Source: Gerris lacustris
Taxonomy: Eukaryota; Arthropoda; Insecta; Hemiptera; Gerridae
Assembly (NCBI GenBank): GCA_951217055.1
Contig: OX578282.1
Coordinates: 58,845,311-58,909,310 of the forward strand
Direction: 5' to 3'
DNA: 64,000 bases
The stretch's first letter is position 1. Each line of letters begins with the position of its first letter. Positions 31,946-43,153 of the stretch are shown here, in pieces. A program made the translations under genes and the position numbers. The notes under the pieces are model-generated. The model saw only the letters and a list, made by a program, of their open reading frames with translations, was not told where the DNA came from and did not search any database.

Positions 31946-33045
31946 TTTGGTTATGTTTCGCATGATCTGCCTAGGCAATTAACAGGGCACATTGTCGCTC
32001 GAAGTTATTGTAAAACGTTAAATATTGTGAAATTGTATTGAGTAGCTTATTATGATATCCAACTTGAAAACCAAAATTACCCCTTTTACTTTTCTTTACC
32101 TAAAGGAAATAAATACCCAAAAAAATTAAAACTGAGATTTCAACGGAATAATGCGTTATGGGTGTTTTTGATGACAATTTGAGAGGTTTTTAGCTGGATT
32201 TCTGCCAATCTATCTGTGACCCGCAAAATTCCCACAGTTTTTATAAGGTAGAGAGTTTAAACTTGGTGCAATATTCAGTCCTTGTATGTAGTCCTGCCCG
32301 GATAATCAAAAATTTCTTACGTAATTTATCATTTGCTTTTCAAAATTTTCATAAATTCGTAAAATAATCTAAACATTTTTTTCTTAATGCGCTGAAATTT
32401 GCCCAATAGTTTACGATTTTGGTAGTATTCATACTATGGAAAGATTAAATTTTAATTTAAATCAAATTATAATTATTATTAACTACGGGAAACAGACAGA
32501 GAAAAATACACTCCAGCGCCGGGATTTGAACCATGGGCCTCTATATTTCCAGTATAGCGCTCTACCAACTAAGCTACGCAGGAGAATGAGTTTCTCTGAC
32601 GTTAATGATACCTTGTCCCGAATTTAAGCTTTCAATTTTCCACAATTCTTAGAAGTCAACATTAATGACATATAGTTATGATTATGATATATAGTTAACA
32701 TTATGATATAATAGTTTAGTCATTTAAGGTTTTCTGTTCAAAAAAATTCGGATCTTCATTTTTTTATTTGATCGCTTCATTTTGACGTTCTGAAAAACAT
32801 ATTGAAAATCGGCAGCGAGATCGTGGTCGCGTTAATAGATATTCAAGGTCAAAAGTCAACAATATCTCGCTTCCTATGGCTCCGACACCATTTTTATCGT
32901 ATTTTTAGGAATATCTCACTTCCCATTATTATTGCTTCAGATTATCAAAAAGAATGATTATTAAATGTCCCATAAAAAAGGTCTCATTCATTTTTTACCT
33001 ACAACGAACGGTCTAAAAATTATAGTAAAAACCTAGTTACTATAA
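31946..33045. other. Spacer with a degenerate tRNA-like unit
   Basis: Apart from the tRNA-like sequence at 32511-32583, nothing was recognised in this AT-rich DNA. Confidence 0.4.
32511..32583 (-). repeat. tRNA-like sequence (SINE head or tRNA pseudogene)
   Basis: The minus strand reads TCCTGCGTAGCTTAGTTGG, then TAGAGCGCTATACTGG, then GGTTCAAATCCCGG. A 7-bp acceptor stem pairs with one mismatch (TCCTGCG with CGCTGGA). The D arm and a 5-bp anticodon stem form, and the anticodon would be GGA. The T stem pairs poorly, and serine tRNAs need a long variable arm that is missing. It is therefore more likely a pseudogene or SINE head. Confidence 0.5.
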
Positions 33046-33790
33046 TTTTTAGGGTCCGTAGGCGAAACCAAGGACCCTTATATTTTCCTGCGTGTGTCTA
33101 TCCGTCCGTCCTGTCGCATGCTCTCACAGCTACTCCTTTCGTCCGATCACTTTGAAATTTGGCATGTATGTGTCTTGTACCTACCCACATATTTTAAAAA
33201 GCGAATTAAAAAAAAAAAAAAATTAAAAAATTAGGGTAAAAAACTTAAGGGTTAAACATTTTACTTTTTTTCCGACTCCGTGAGGGGTATCTTATGAAAG
33301 GGTACGTCGAGCTGATTACAAAAATATATAATTCTTTGGTTATAACTTTGATAGAGCGAGCGTAGGTGAGTTTGAAGCGGGTGTGAAACGTGTCCCCCCC
33401 CCCCTCTATCTCGCTTATGTGAAGTGCAAAATATCTGAAAAAATTCCTGAACATTCTTTGACCAAAAGTAAAGATACCACTTTTTGGAAATTTAGAAAAA
33501 ATTATTATTTTATTTTTTATTGACAAAATACGCTTTTTTATAATTATGGTCTTTTCGATGTATTTATATCGTTGTAGTCCGGTTCAGTGGCAAAAAAATA
33601 CTTTATCGGAAGTTTGTTTATGTGTTTTGAGAATATCAGACCCATAGGATAGTTCAAAGTAAGCTTTTTAGCATTTTAAAAACACCATCAATAGGGTACT
33701 ACTTAAACTATACAGTGTGGCCTACGGACCCTCGCTGTGTGCTGACTAGCACACACTTGACCTGTTTATTGTGGTCTGTTTTTGCACCAC
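33046..33790 (+). repeat. Family D repeat, copy 1
   Basis: Begins AGGGTCCGTAGGCGAAACCA and ends near CTAGCACACACTTGACCTGT. It matches 53100-53830 over its length. Internal modules are the GTCCGTCC box (33107), CCGATCACTTTGAAATTTGG, a C-run and TGGCCTACGGACCCTCGCTG. The start GGGTCCGTAGGC and the later GCCTACGGACCC form inverted ends. Confidence 0.88.
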
Positions 33791-34283
33791 TTTTTACGAT
33801 TTTTTGCGAATATTTCGCATCCTCTGGTTCGGAGACCAATTGAGGATCAGATCAAAATTGAAGATTATAAAATTTCAGAACATTATGTTCATTTTTTACG
33901 TACAACTAACCGTGTGAATCCACCTTTAGCAGCTTAAAAGGATTAAAATAATAAAAATGATACATCTTTAATTTTTATTTTCAAGATATAACAATATCCA
34001 CATATATTTTTACATACCTATTCTACAATATATAATATATATACAAAAGATTTAAATTTTATTGTAACATAAAAAAGAAATATAAATAATAAATCACGAA
34101 TATAATTAAAAAGTATAGTAAAAATATTACTTATTTCATAACATAACAATTAGTGTACTATTGAAAATCACTTAAAAATAATTTGTAGTTAAATAATTTT
34201 AGAAAAAAAATCTATTCAGTCATAACTAACTAATTTTATAAACTACAAAGAGAGATAACTTATATATATAAATTGAGATATGT
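33791..34283. other. AT-rich spacer, nothing recognised
   Basis: Very AT-rich; no gene or repeat was recognised. Confidence 0.35.
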
Positions 34284-34285
34284 TA

Positions 34286-34860
34286 GTCCAGGCGATGCAA
34301 ACAAGTATCTGACTAACATCAAGCTAGAATTTTGTGTTTAAGGTAATCTTTTAGTGCCTTTTAAGAATATGTAATATGTGGTCGACTAAGTTCGTCTACG
34401 GGACATAGCTTGGCAATTGGCGTTTGAAAAAAACAAATCGGTGGAGAGCGGCCATGTCCCTTCCATTTTGTTGGACAAAGTGATTTCCATGAATCTGAGT
34501 ACATAATTAGTTAGTAGACCAAAAATCAAGTTGATGGTAGTTTGTCACTTGATAAGTTAGTTGTTCCAATATTGCTCCAAATCGAAGGAGTCACCTATCA
34601 AGTGACAAACTGACATCAGATTTTTGGTGTACTAACCAATTTTATACTCAGGTTCATGAAAATCACATTGTTTGCCAAAATGGGCGGTACATGGCTGCTC
34701 TCTGTACATGTTTGTTTTTTTCAAATGCCTATTAACAAGATATGTCCCGCAAACGAACTTAGCCGACCACATATTCTTAAAAGGCACCAAAAGATTCACT
34801 TAAACACAAAACGCTAGCTTGATGTTAGTCAGACACTTGTTTGTACGCTATCTTTGGGAC
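34286..34860. mobile_element. Foldback element flanked by TA
   Basis: Two arms of about 260 bp are inverted copies: GCAAACAAGTATCTGACTAA at 34297 pairs with TTAGTCAGACACTTGTTTGT near 34825, and TTTGTCACTTGATA pairs with TATCAAGTGACAAA at the centre. TA lies on both sides (34284-34285 and 34861-34862), fitting a Tc1/mariner-type miniature element. Arms differ by scattered substitutions, so it is not new. Confidence 0.85.
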
Positions 34861-34862
34861 TA

Positions 34863-35558
34863 TTTAAAGTGATTTCTATTTTTATTTTTTATTTAATAAT
34901 GAGCAACCTTTTATCTAAAGAGCATATATAGGTGCTTCTTAAGTATATACGGGCCAAATACACTTTTATTATTTTCATTGTAATTGTATGCATAAATATG
35001 TGATATTTGGGCTTCAGCGTCTGGATTCTTTTTATATAACTAGATATTTCAATAAAAATCTAATCTAAGAATTTTGAAGTATGACGTTCTGCTTTCTTTC
35101 ACGTATTCCTGAGTTAATTTAAAAGTTGCTTTTTGAGTCAACTTCACAATATTCGACACCTTAAACTTTTTCCATTAATGGAAGTGAAAGATTGGACTTC
35201 AAATCCTTCAGGTATTTATTTCTAAAATTAACGAAGTATAAATTAAATTTCTTTAACATAAACTAATACACATTCCTGTCATTGAGTATTTCTAAAATTA
35301 TAATTACTAAATGATTTTTTTTAATTGCATCAACATTTAATTTAAACTACTTTTTTTAAAATTAATTTATAAATTTTTTTGATATTTAACTGATTTCATT
35401 TCTTATTTCTATTACCATGTATGTTTTTTTATAATTTCTTTCTATTTTATCACATTTTATTTATTTTAGCTTAACGCAGTTATGTGTACTTAATGTTGTG
35501 TTTTATTTATGTAACAATTTATACTATTAGTTGTTCTACTTGAATTATTTTTATTGGT
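34863..35558. other. 3' flank of the desaturase last exon
   Basis: AT-rich DNA downstream (minus strand) of the stop at 35559. It probably holds the 3' UTR. No repeat was recognised. Confidence 0.4.
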
Positions 35559-35955
35559 TTACTCTGATTTTTTGAAACTGACGTTGACCATTAATTTTTC
35601 TTCATTTGTCATATCTTGGTCGTCCCAACCCCATAGTTCTCCTTCATGATGATTGCCATTCTCATTCTCTTTCACTTCATTATGATTTGTTTCATGGATA
35701 ACTTGTTCGTTATCGTTTGTCAGCCATGATCCGTCTCCGGTTCTTTGAGCACGTTTTCTCACCATATCATCAGTCGCTTCTTTCATATCGTAAGCCCAAC
35801 CTATTTTCGCCATGATTTGAATAAATTTTGTCGTCGAGTTGAGGTGTCTCAATTCAGACGCTTTGTAGTCCCATGGAAATGCATGATGATAGTTATGCCA
35901 TCCTTCGCCGAATGAAACCACACTTACTGTCAAAGTGTTCACCGATGATAAACCC
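35559..35955 (-). CDS. Desaturase exon 4 (terminal)
   Basis: The acceptor ATTTTCAG precedes G GGT TTA, completing Lys263. The exon encodes GEGWHNYHHAFPWDYK (third histidine box), the conserved IGWAYDMKEA helix, an Asn/Glu/His-rich insert, GELWGWDD, and stops at TAA 35561-35559. Its first 15 residues (GLSSVNTLTVSVVSF) depart from the usual VEN-type sequence seen in the duplicate at 28154. Confidence 0.93.
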
Positions 35956-38900
35956 CTGAAAATAATTAAACAGATATAATAAATATATAAAATAAAATGT
36001 GTATATAATAGCAAATTGTTTAAAGCAAAGTTGTACAAGAAAGAGAAGTTGATAGAGATAGTATTAAGCATGTCGTATTCTAAACAGTAAAGTCGAAGTA
36101 GCTGAGCACTAGAATAAATTTTCATAAATTAATAGAACTAACCCTCTACCAATAATATTTATTTTACAGGGTGTCTTCAAACCAAAAATCATATTCAGTG
36201 CTGAAGAATGATGTATCAGTAAGGGAGGTTCCTTAAACTTGGGCAGTTATGTACCTTGGAAACTTTCCCCAAGCACAATGTTAGGGACCAAAAATTAACC
36301 ATATTCAGCGCTGAAGAATGATATAACAGTAAGGGAGGTTCCTTAAACTTGGGCAGTTATGTACCTTGGAAACTTCCCCCAAGCACAATGTTAGGGACCA
36401 AAAATTAACCATATTCAGCGCTGAAGAATGATATAACAGTAAGGGAGGTTCCTTAAACTTGGGCAGTTATGTACCTTGGAAACGTGCCCCAAGCACAATT
36501 CTAGGGACCAAAAATTAACCATATCCAGTGCTGGAGAGTGACAGCAGTAAGGGAGGTTCCTTTAATTTGGACAGTTATGTACCTTGGATACTTGCCCCAA
36601 GCACAATTCTAGGGACCAAAAATTAACCATATCCATTGCTGGAGAGTGACAGCAGTAAGGGAGGTTCATTTAACTTGGACAGTTATATATATGCCTTGAA
36701 AACTTTCCCCATGCACAATTCTAGGGACTAAAAATTAACCACATTCAGTGCTGGAGAATGACATAACAGTAAGGGAGGTCCCTTTACCTTGGGCAGTTAT
36801 GTACCTTGGACAATTGCTTTAAGCACAAGGGTGAGAGGATATTTTTTCTGTGAAACTACTTGCCAAAGGTCTGGCAACACTGTTTTAGCAACCTTCACTA
36901 CCTATCATATCATTGTTATCAGCGATAGTTGAGTTTTTCTGTGTCTAAGGTAGGGAATCTCCCCAAAATAGTCGTAGACGGGAAAGCCCTATTCATTTAC
37001 CATTTCACCGTTTTTGATTATGGTTTTTTCGGCAGAACTGAAGGAGTTAGTACGGTCGAGAATTGCTTGATGTCACAACTTTGCTTAATTTATACACTTT
37101 AGAGATTATGCCCCTTTGACAAACAGTACATTTGTATGATTTAAACATTTGAGAAATTATAATATATGTATGATTAGTTCATAGGAGAGTTGGTATCCCT
37201 TTGTCAAAAAAATTCGTTGGAGTGAGGCCTCGCCATTTTATAAACCGCCTCATGTTCTTCAGTTTTAGCATTATTTATAATTAAATGTCTACTTCAAATG
37301 CACCTTTTTCAGTTTTAGTGGAGAAAAAGCTCTTTGAGCACTTATGAGGGAAAATATTCCAGTAGAGTAGTGTTTGGAAAAAAGTTAAATCATTTTGTGA
37401 CTAATTATTATTAATAATATTGATGAGATTATTATTGTTATTTCACACTTGAACTACCCTTTTGAATTTGTTTCGAATGAAATCTAATATAAAATGTTGA
37501 CTAATGTAATGTTGGATAAGTTTAATTAGCAGATTTTATATAAAATTAAATTAAACTTTTTATATAACATTTAAATTGTTTATAAAGTATTATACAATGG
37601 CCAGACTAAATAATCTGGTATACTTCGTCTGAGACAATTTTTTAAAAGGTGTTTCCTTTTAAATCTAGAATTAGATGTATATGTTTCACCTTTGTGTACA
37701 TAAAAGATGCGGCATTTTTTATTTTGGTTTTATGCTGATTTTTTGTTTTGATATACAATTTAACTGTGGTAAATTGATGACAATGACTAATGTAATAAAG
37801 TCAATATTAAAAAAGATTAAATTAAATTTTTGCATTTTTGGTTGGAGAATAAACCAAAATTACAAGCTTCATTCAGTGTAGTTTGAAAACAAAATCCTTT
37901 TTCGGAAATAGTTCAGTGTTATTAAGTTCGTTAGGTTTTGGACAAATTTAGACATAGATGTACAATTTTTCTATTTACAATATTATTTATTTACAATTTT
38001 CTCGACTGCTTTAAATACAGTTGAGATATTATCAAGTTTAAACTGAGGCAAAAAGAGAGAATATACCAGAAAATAGGCTTTAAAAGAAGAAAGTATAGCA
38101 GTGTTTATAGAAAAGATGTATTAGGCAAAGGAAAACAAGAAGAAGAGGGCATATTATAAAAACGTACCTGGTTATCAAATACTTTTCTTCTAAAAGTTGG
38201 CGCTTTTCAATAATGGACTTAATAATTCTAAAATCTCAATTAACGTTCATTATATATGAAAAAAAGAAATGTCGTTTCGAGTTGCCTAGTGATGCTCGGA
38301 TGATAAGCATGGATGTAGCAGTTATAGCGTTGGGATGTAGATTGTAGAATCTTTTAAGATGATATGGACGTTTACTTTATGCCTTTAGAATTCATGATGA
38401 ACTGTTGATTCTTCGTTCACTAAACTGAACCTACCTTAAATTAACTAAACTTTAAACAGATTATTCATTTTATTTTGTTTCTCTTCTAATTGAAATTTCT
38501 TACTTGTCGTAGGGTTTGTCTCCCCAAAGGTGGGCGGCGCTGTTTACAAGCCAAGTGGCATTGAGCGAAAGAGTGTATCTCATGATACCGGCACACCAGA
38601 AGGATACCCATCCAGCCTCACCCCAGAAATACCAGGGAATGATACTTGGCACGACGAAGCAGAACAGCGGCATCAGCAAGAAGTAGTGCCTGGAAAATCA
38701 TATCATTTAAGGTAATGCAAATTCTTATTGAAATGATAAAGATCTTAAGATTATAGTTTAGGCATGTAAAATGAGAGAAGTAAGATTATCTTTTAAGTTT
38801 AAGCGCCGTGGTAAGATTGAATTGACAATTTAGTCTGAAGGCTATTTTATGTATCATCCTTTTGATGAAGTAGTCTGGCGAATATTTATGAGATGTGTTG

Positions 38901-41900
38901 TAACTTTGTGTTAGTCCTTCATTATACAAAGTGAACATTATTATCTTGAATTCATGAGACGGCGCTAAGCTAACGTTTAAACAAACCTTAACTCATGAAT
39001 AAGCAGTAGTATGGTGATCCTTTCTCAAAATAATTTAATTTGTATATATATAAGAGGCTTAGGATAATGAATAAGAATAATGGCTTTTTAATCTTTATAT
39101 TTTGACTTAAACTAGGTTTTGTCCGAATCGTTTTTGTCTTTTTTTGGTTTTATTATGTAAAGCTGGGTTTCCACGACCTGTGGCTTGGCGAGCGACTCGT
39201 GACTGAAAGCTCGAGCTCGCAGGCTTGTAGTTTGTCGAATCCTAAACAGTTCCCAAGCCACGGGCCTTGGGAACAAAGCTTAAATCCTGTTTAATATTAT
39301 CTCTGAATTTGCCGATATAAACAATTAATTTAAGCAGGTTGTAAATTTTGTCTGGAAAAGTTGATAGCTTTTTGTGTTTTTAAATTTTTAAAAAATCAGT
39401 TTTTTATTTTTCGGAAAATCAAATACTATCTACTTTTAATATTTTTGAATAGCTAGCTTATAAGTACTGTTTTGAAATTATTGCTTAATTAAAAATTAAT
39501 TAAATTGGTAGTGTTTTTTTGTATTGGCACAGAGTCTACATGTTAAGTCTCAGGTCGATTGGATGACTGAAAGATTTTAACGACAAACACACAATCAAAA
39601 GTGAAGTTAATAGTAAAGGATTTCAAAATAGTACCTCTTTTGAAACATTACAACCCAGTCCCTCTCCAAATCGGTCATGTCAATGGTCTTTCCCTTCTCA
39701 ATTACATCCCTGTGCTTGCGGCACATCAGCCAGCCGATGTGGGAGAAGAAGAATCCCCTCTTGGAGTTATGTGGATCAGCGTTAGTATCGCAGAACTTAT
39801 GGTGTACTCTATGATCACGGACCCATTCAAAGATGTGGTTTTGGAAAGCTGCCGTCTGCCAGATCGCGAGAAGTACCCTTAGTGGCCATCGTGCTTTGTA
39901 CGCTTTGTGTGCCCATAATCTGTGAGCACCTCCTGTAATTCCAGTTCCAGCCATCCATCCGTATAGTGATGCTGAAATTAAAATAATATGTTTTCATTAT
40001 TCTCTATACTATACTAATTTATAGTGTGTTTGTAAATACGAGCGTAGAAGCACACACACTTCAATCATGGATACGTTTTTGAGTTCACTTCAAGCGGTAA
40101 AATAATATAGTACTAATTTATTATAAATTGATTCTACATGACATAAAAACAACACCAGCGCTATCATAACTTCTTGATCGACCTTTATAGTGGCGAAATA
40201 TAGTATTATGTATTATAAGTAAAAACTGAGTGACCTCCTGTTATATTCTAACTTCTTATTCTATATTTAAAATATTAAATGCAGCTCCTATTGGAAAATT
40301 ATAGTACTAAAAATTAAAACTGCCCAACCACCTGTTAGATTCTAACTTCCTGGGTCTAGTGTGTCACTTTTTTCATGTCATTTTTTCATGACGGAAGTTT
40401 CTTACGTCCCCCATATCCTTGTTAATATATGTATATTCCTGGCCTACAGATGATCAATGTTTTTAAAATAAAATTCGTGATAAAGCCGGGTTTACTCGGT
40501 CAAAGTATACTTGGACCAAGTCAGCTTTGACTCTACTTTAACGCTACTTGGAACGTGTAAACAGGGTATCAAAGTTGACTTGGACACCCAAGTTTAGTTG
40601 GACGGGCCCCAACTTTTTATGATCAAAGTAGACTTTGATGAAAACAAAAATTGGCGCCCACCTAACAAATTACGAGAACAGACTGTCAAAAAATGACAAA
40701 GATGTGAGATTGTGCCGGGTTTTATTCACAAGAAGGATATATACCACCACTACAATTACAACTGGAAAGTTCTAGAGGTGAATACATATTACAAAATCTA
40801 TCGCTTCTTACTGTATCAATGTTCCTCTATTTAGACCAAGTATACTTGTACAGTGTAAACCATGCTTCAAAGTTTCACAACCACTTGGACCAAGTGGATT
40901 TGATCAGTGTTTTCATTCCGTAGAACGCTAGGCTTTGACTTACAGCAATACTCTTAAAGCAACACCCTTATATTATAAAAAAAAATCACAGGGAAGTACT
41001 TGCGTCCAAGTACTTTTTAGGGTTTTGTAGATGATTAAGCATACCGTTACTTTTCCGTTGATTTTTTTGAGGGTATATTTTGACTTATAAAACCAATGAA
41101 GAATTAAAAATTTAAACAAGCAAATATATATTTGTATCCTACTCTTGAGCAGCTTTCATTTGATACCCAACTCCAAATTTTTAAAAAATAAAATTTTGGG
41201 CGCACTCCAAATTTTCGCGCACAAAATTAGTAATTTTTAAAACCTGGGAATGAACTCCCGGAAATATCATCGCCCCACTATAAGGTATTAGTATGAATTA
41301 TTTCAAAATTTTAGCACCAGCCGATCTATAGTGGTTGGGGGGGGGGGGGGAATTTTTTTGGGTATATTTTGATTTATTTAACCAATAAGGAATGCAACAT
41401 TTAAAAAATCATATATATATTTGTGTCCTACTCTTTAGCAGCTTTCATTTGATACCCTACTCAAAAATTAAAAAAAATATAAATTTTTGAGTTTACCACA
41501 TTTTTTCGAATTGCGCATGCGCAAATCAAATTATGAACTTCTGTATATTTTTTCTGTGGTTGGGTCAAAAAGTTGCACCAGTGTTTCAAATTACAGTACT
41601 TTCGCATAAACGGTTCGAACCCTATGAACCAAAGAGCGACGGACGGACAGACACATCACCCTCGGTATAAGGGTTTTGAGAAGTATCTACAAAGCCCTAA
41701 TAAATGATTACATTTTTTCATGAGTCACATAAAGTCAGAAATATCGCCTGAACAAAAAATCCTGTAGGGAAATCAGATAGTGTACATATTTCATATGAAT
41801 ACTAAATGATATTAAAATTATTTTGTATTGTGCAATGGCAGGTTATAGACGAAATGTTTTTTTAATCCCTGCCGGATGAATGTGAGACGGTCTACGCCGT

Positions 41901-43153
41901 ATCACATTCATTCTTTTGGACCCCTTAAGCGGCTTAAGTTGATTACTACTAATCTATAGAGTTTAGGGTTGGGACATCGATAGGCAAACATCGATGTTTC
42001 CGATACATCGACATCGGTCCTCCGAGCTGAAGAGCAAAAAAAAAAAAAAAAAAAAAGTCACCACTTTCAAAAAAACTCTCCTTTTTGTCCCCGATTTTCG
42101 TTGTCGTCCATTTTTTAGGCTGCGATGGATCGATAACATCGACCTTTTCGATGTTTCAGGAAAACATCGATGTTGACCGATACATCGAAAGATCTACATC
42201 GATGTTGAACATCGATTTTTTAAAGTCCGATACATCGATGTTTTCGATACATCGACATCGATGTCCCAACCCTAATAGAGTTATAAATCTACTAATGATT
42301 TGTTTTTTTTGGATGAGGAGGCTTTTTTAGGCGTTGGTCAATTCAAAGGAGTAATAAAGAGAATATACAGTAAAACCTGGATAAGGTGACCACCGGAGGG
42401 ACCGACCTAAAGTGGTCACCTTAGGCAGGTGGTCAACATACCCAAAATTAGTTAAAAAAAAAATTGGGTACGGGGTACCTCGGAACTTTTCATCACTTAG
42501 GAGGCCACTAAAGTGGCTTCTCCTGCTGCGAAGCAGCAGGAGGAAGCAGCATTGGACGTGTTCAGTTCTTGGATTGGTGACTGTTTTGAACTTACTGATT
42601 TATTTATTAACGAATTTTTCGAAATTTTGCTCACTCAGCAAACTGGGTTCAAGACTGGGGAAAATGTTGAGTTTCCGGGCGGCACAACTAGAAGTAAGGA
42701 CTGATTTTTCTGCCAAGTTTTAACTCTCTAGGTTAAATACCCTGGGCGCTACGATGATAACACACATACACACGTCATGCTGATGACGGACGGACACATC
42801 ACCCTCGGTATAAGGGTTTTGAGAAGTATCTACAAAGCCCTAATAAATGATTACATTATCATATTTTATATTTTTCTTTGTTTCCTACCGAATATAAAAG
42901 TGGCGAATTTGAGCTGGCCTGTGACTCCTAAGTACATGCCATAGATAGCTCCTGAATGTAGAAATATAAAGGCTATGATATTTCTCCAAACTAATCGTAC
43001 TCTGTAGACGTAAGGCTTGTCCTTGACAGGTTGTTTAGGTAGCGGTCTTGTTTCTAGTTTGGTCTGCTGGTGTTGTTGACTCTTCTTGCTCGGGATGACC
43101 TCAGCTTCCGATAGAAACAGGCCAGTAGCCGGACCTGTCAAGTTAGGAGCCAT
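35559..43153 (-). CDS. Acyl-CoA desaturase (Δ9/Δ11-type), four coding exons, 394 aa
   Basis: An ER-membrane enzyme that desaturates fatty acyl-CoA with O2 and cytochrome b5. In insects the family serves lipid homeostasis and hydrocarbon or pheromone synthesis. Coding joins on the minus strand are 43153-42889, 39971-39635, 38689-38504 and 35955-35559. All borders are GT/AG and the phases agree. The protein starts MAPN at the first ATG; an in-frame GTG just upstream is not needed. A hydrophobic helix lies at about 47-66. Histidine boxes are HRLWAH (105-110), HRVHH (142-146) and HNYHH (283-287), and NSAAH is at 250-254. All metal-binding His of the family are present. The C-terminus is extended by an Asn/Glu/His-rich stretch before GELWGWDD, so it is longer than the usual 330-360 aa. 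Regiospecificity cannot be read from the sequence. A second possible last exon lies at 27812-28154. Confidence 0.92.
36181..36828. repeat. 110-bp tandem array in desaturase intron 3, six copies
   Basis: The marker ATATTCAG/ATATCCAG starts at 36191, 36301, 36411, 36521, 36629 and (as ACATTCAG) 36741. Each copy holds GTAAGGGAGGTTCCTTAAAC, GCAGTTATGTACCTTGGA and AGGGACCAAAAATTAACC. The first three copies are nearly identical; the outer ones have diverged. Confidence 0.93.
36829..38503. other. Remainder of desaturase intron 3
   Basis: AT-rich intronic DNA upstream of the array. No further exon was recognised. Confidence 0.5.
38504..38689 (-). CDS. Desaturase exon 3
   Basis: The acceptor TTTTCCAG precedes G CAC TAC. 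The exon encodes HYFLLMPLFCFVVPSIIPWY, a membrane pair, then NATWLVNSAAHLWGDKPYDK, with the extra conserved Asn/His motif. It ends GAC AA before GTAAGAAA. Both terminal exons could accept this phase. Confidence 0.95.
38690..39634. other. Desaturase intron 2
   Basis: Mostly AT-rich. At 39168-39262 is a GC-richer stretch with an inverted ACCTGTGGCTTGG / CCAAGCCACGGGC pair, probably a small repeat. No exon was recognised. Confidence 0.5.
39635..39971 (-). CDS. Desaturase exon 2
   Basis: The acceptor AATTTCAG precedes CA TCA CTA, completing Ala89. The exon encodes SLYGWMAGTGITGG, HRLWAH, WVRDHRVHH and the conserved DPHNSKRGFFFSHIGWLM, ending AAG AG before GTACTA. It contains the first two histidine boxes. 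Confidence 0.96.
40492..40868. mobile_element. Probable miniature inverted-repeat element
   Basis: The left end GCCGGGTTTACTCGGTCAAA, then GTATACTTGGACC, is roughly mirrored by GACCAAGTATACTTGTACAG, then TGTAAACCATGC, at the right. Further copies of ACTTGGACCAAGT are inside and just outside (about 40887). There are several mismatches and no target duplication was seen. Confidence 0.45.
40980..41705 (-). repeat. Family E repeat copies in intron 1
   Basis: It contains CAGGGAAGTACTTGCGTCCA, CAGCTTTCATTTGATACCC twice (41150 and 41440) and, near the end, GACGGACGGACAGACACATC followed by CTCGGTATAAGGGTTTTGAG. It is the reverse of the cluster at 7690-9000. A G-run lies at 41337-41351. Confidence 0.75.
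41964..42274. mobile_element. hAT-type MITE with 8-bp TSD
   Basis: ATAGAGTT flanks it at 41956-41963 and 42275-42282. Both ends read TAGGGTTGGGACATCGAT, a perfect 18-bp inverted repeat. The interior repeats ACATCGATGTT-like palindromes and has a run of about 20 A (from 42037). No coding capacity. It sits in desaturase intron 1. Confidence 0.93.
42369..42730 (+). mobile_element. Possible pogo/Tc1-like element end with remnant frame
   Basis: CAGTAAAACCTGGATAAGGT at 42369, with GGTGACCACC and its inverted partner GGTGGTCAAC, resembles the terminal repeat of pogo-like elements. Downstream (about 42513-42710) a frame reads DVFSSWIGDCFELTDLF and is GC-richer than its flanks. I do not recognise the protein. 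It may be a remnant. No second terminal repeat was found. Confidence 0.3.
42780..42850 (-). repeat. Family E fragment
   Basis: GACGGACGGACACATCACCC, CTCGGTATAAGGGTTTTGAG and ATCTACAAAGCCCTAATAAA repeat the end of the copy at 41640-41705. Confidence 0.8.
42889..43153 (-). CDS. Desaturase exon 1
   Basis: ATG at 43153 begins MAPNLTGPATG. A basic, Gln/Lys/Pro-rich stretch leads to the hydrophobic segment VWRNIIAFIFLHSGAIYG. The exon ends TTC G before GTAGGA. A CTGTTACAG acceptor about 12 bases upstream of the ATG suggests a 5'-UTR intron. Confidence 0.93.

Larger units (their letters stand above)
39972..42888. other. Desaturase intron 1
   Basis: A 2.9-kb intron filled with mobile DNA: a miniature element (40492-40868), family E (40980-41700), a hAT-type MITE (41964-42274), and a pogo-like end (42369). 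Position 39972-40490 is AT-rich without recognised features. Confidence 0.7.

Noticed and set aside
28200..35500. Search for further desaturase exons to complete a gene ending at 27812
   Set aside because: I looked for the HRLWAH, HRVHH and GDKPYDK coding signals on the minus strand and saw none. A systematic translated search could still find a diverged exon.
38530..38715. Plus-strand 61-codon frame
   Set aside because: Antisense to desaturase exon 3, whose splice sites and family match on the minus strand are clear.
39601..39882. Plus-strand 93-codon frame
   Set aside because: Antisense shadow of desaturase exon 2.
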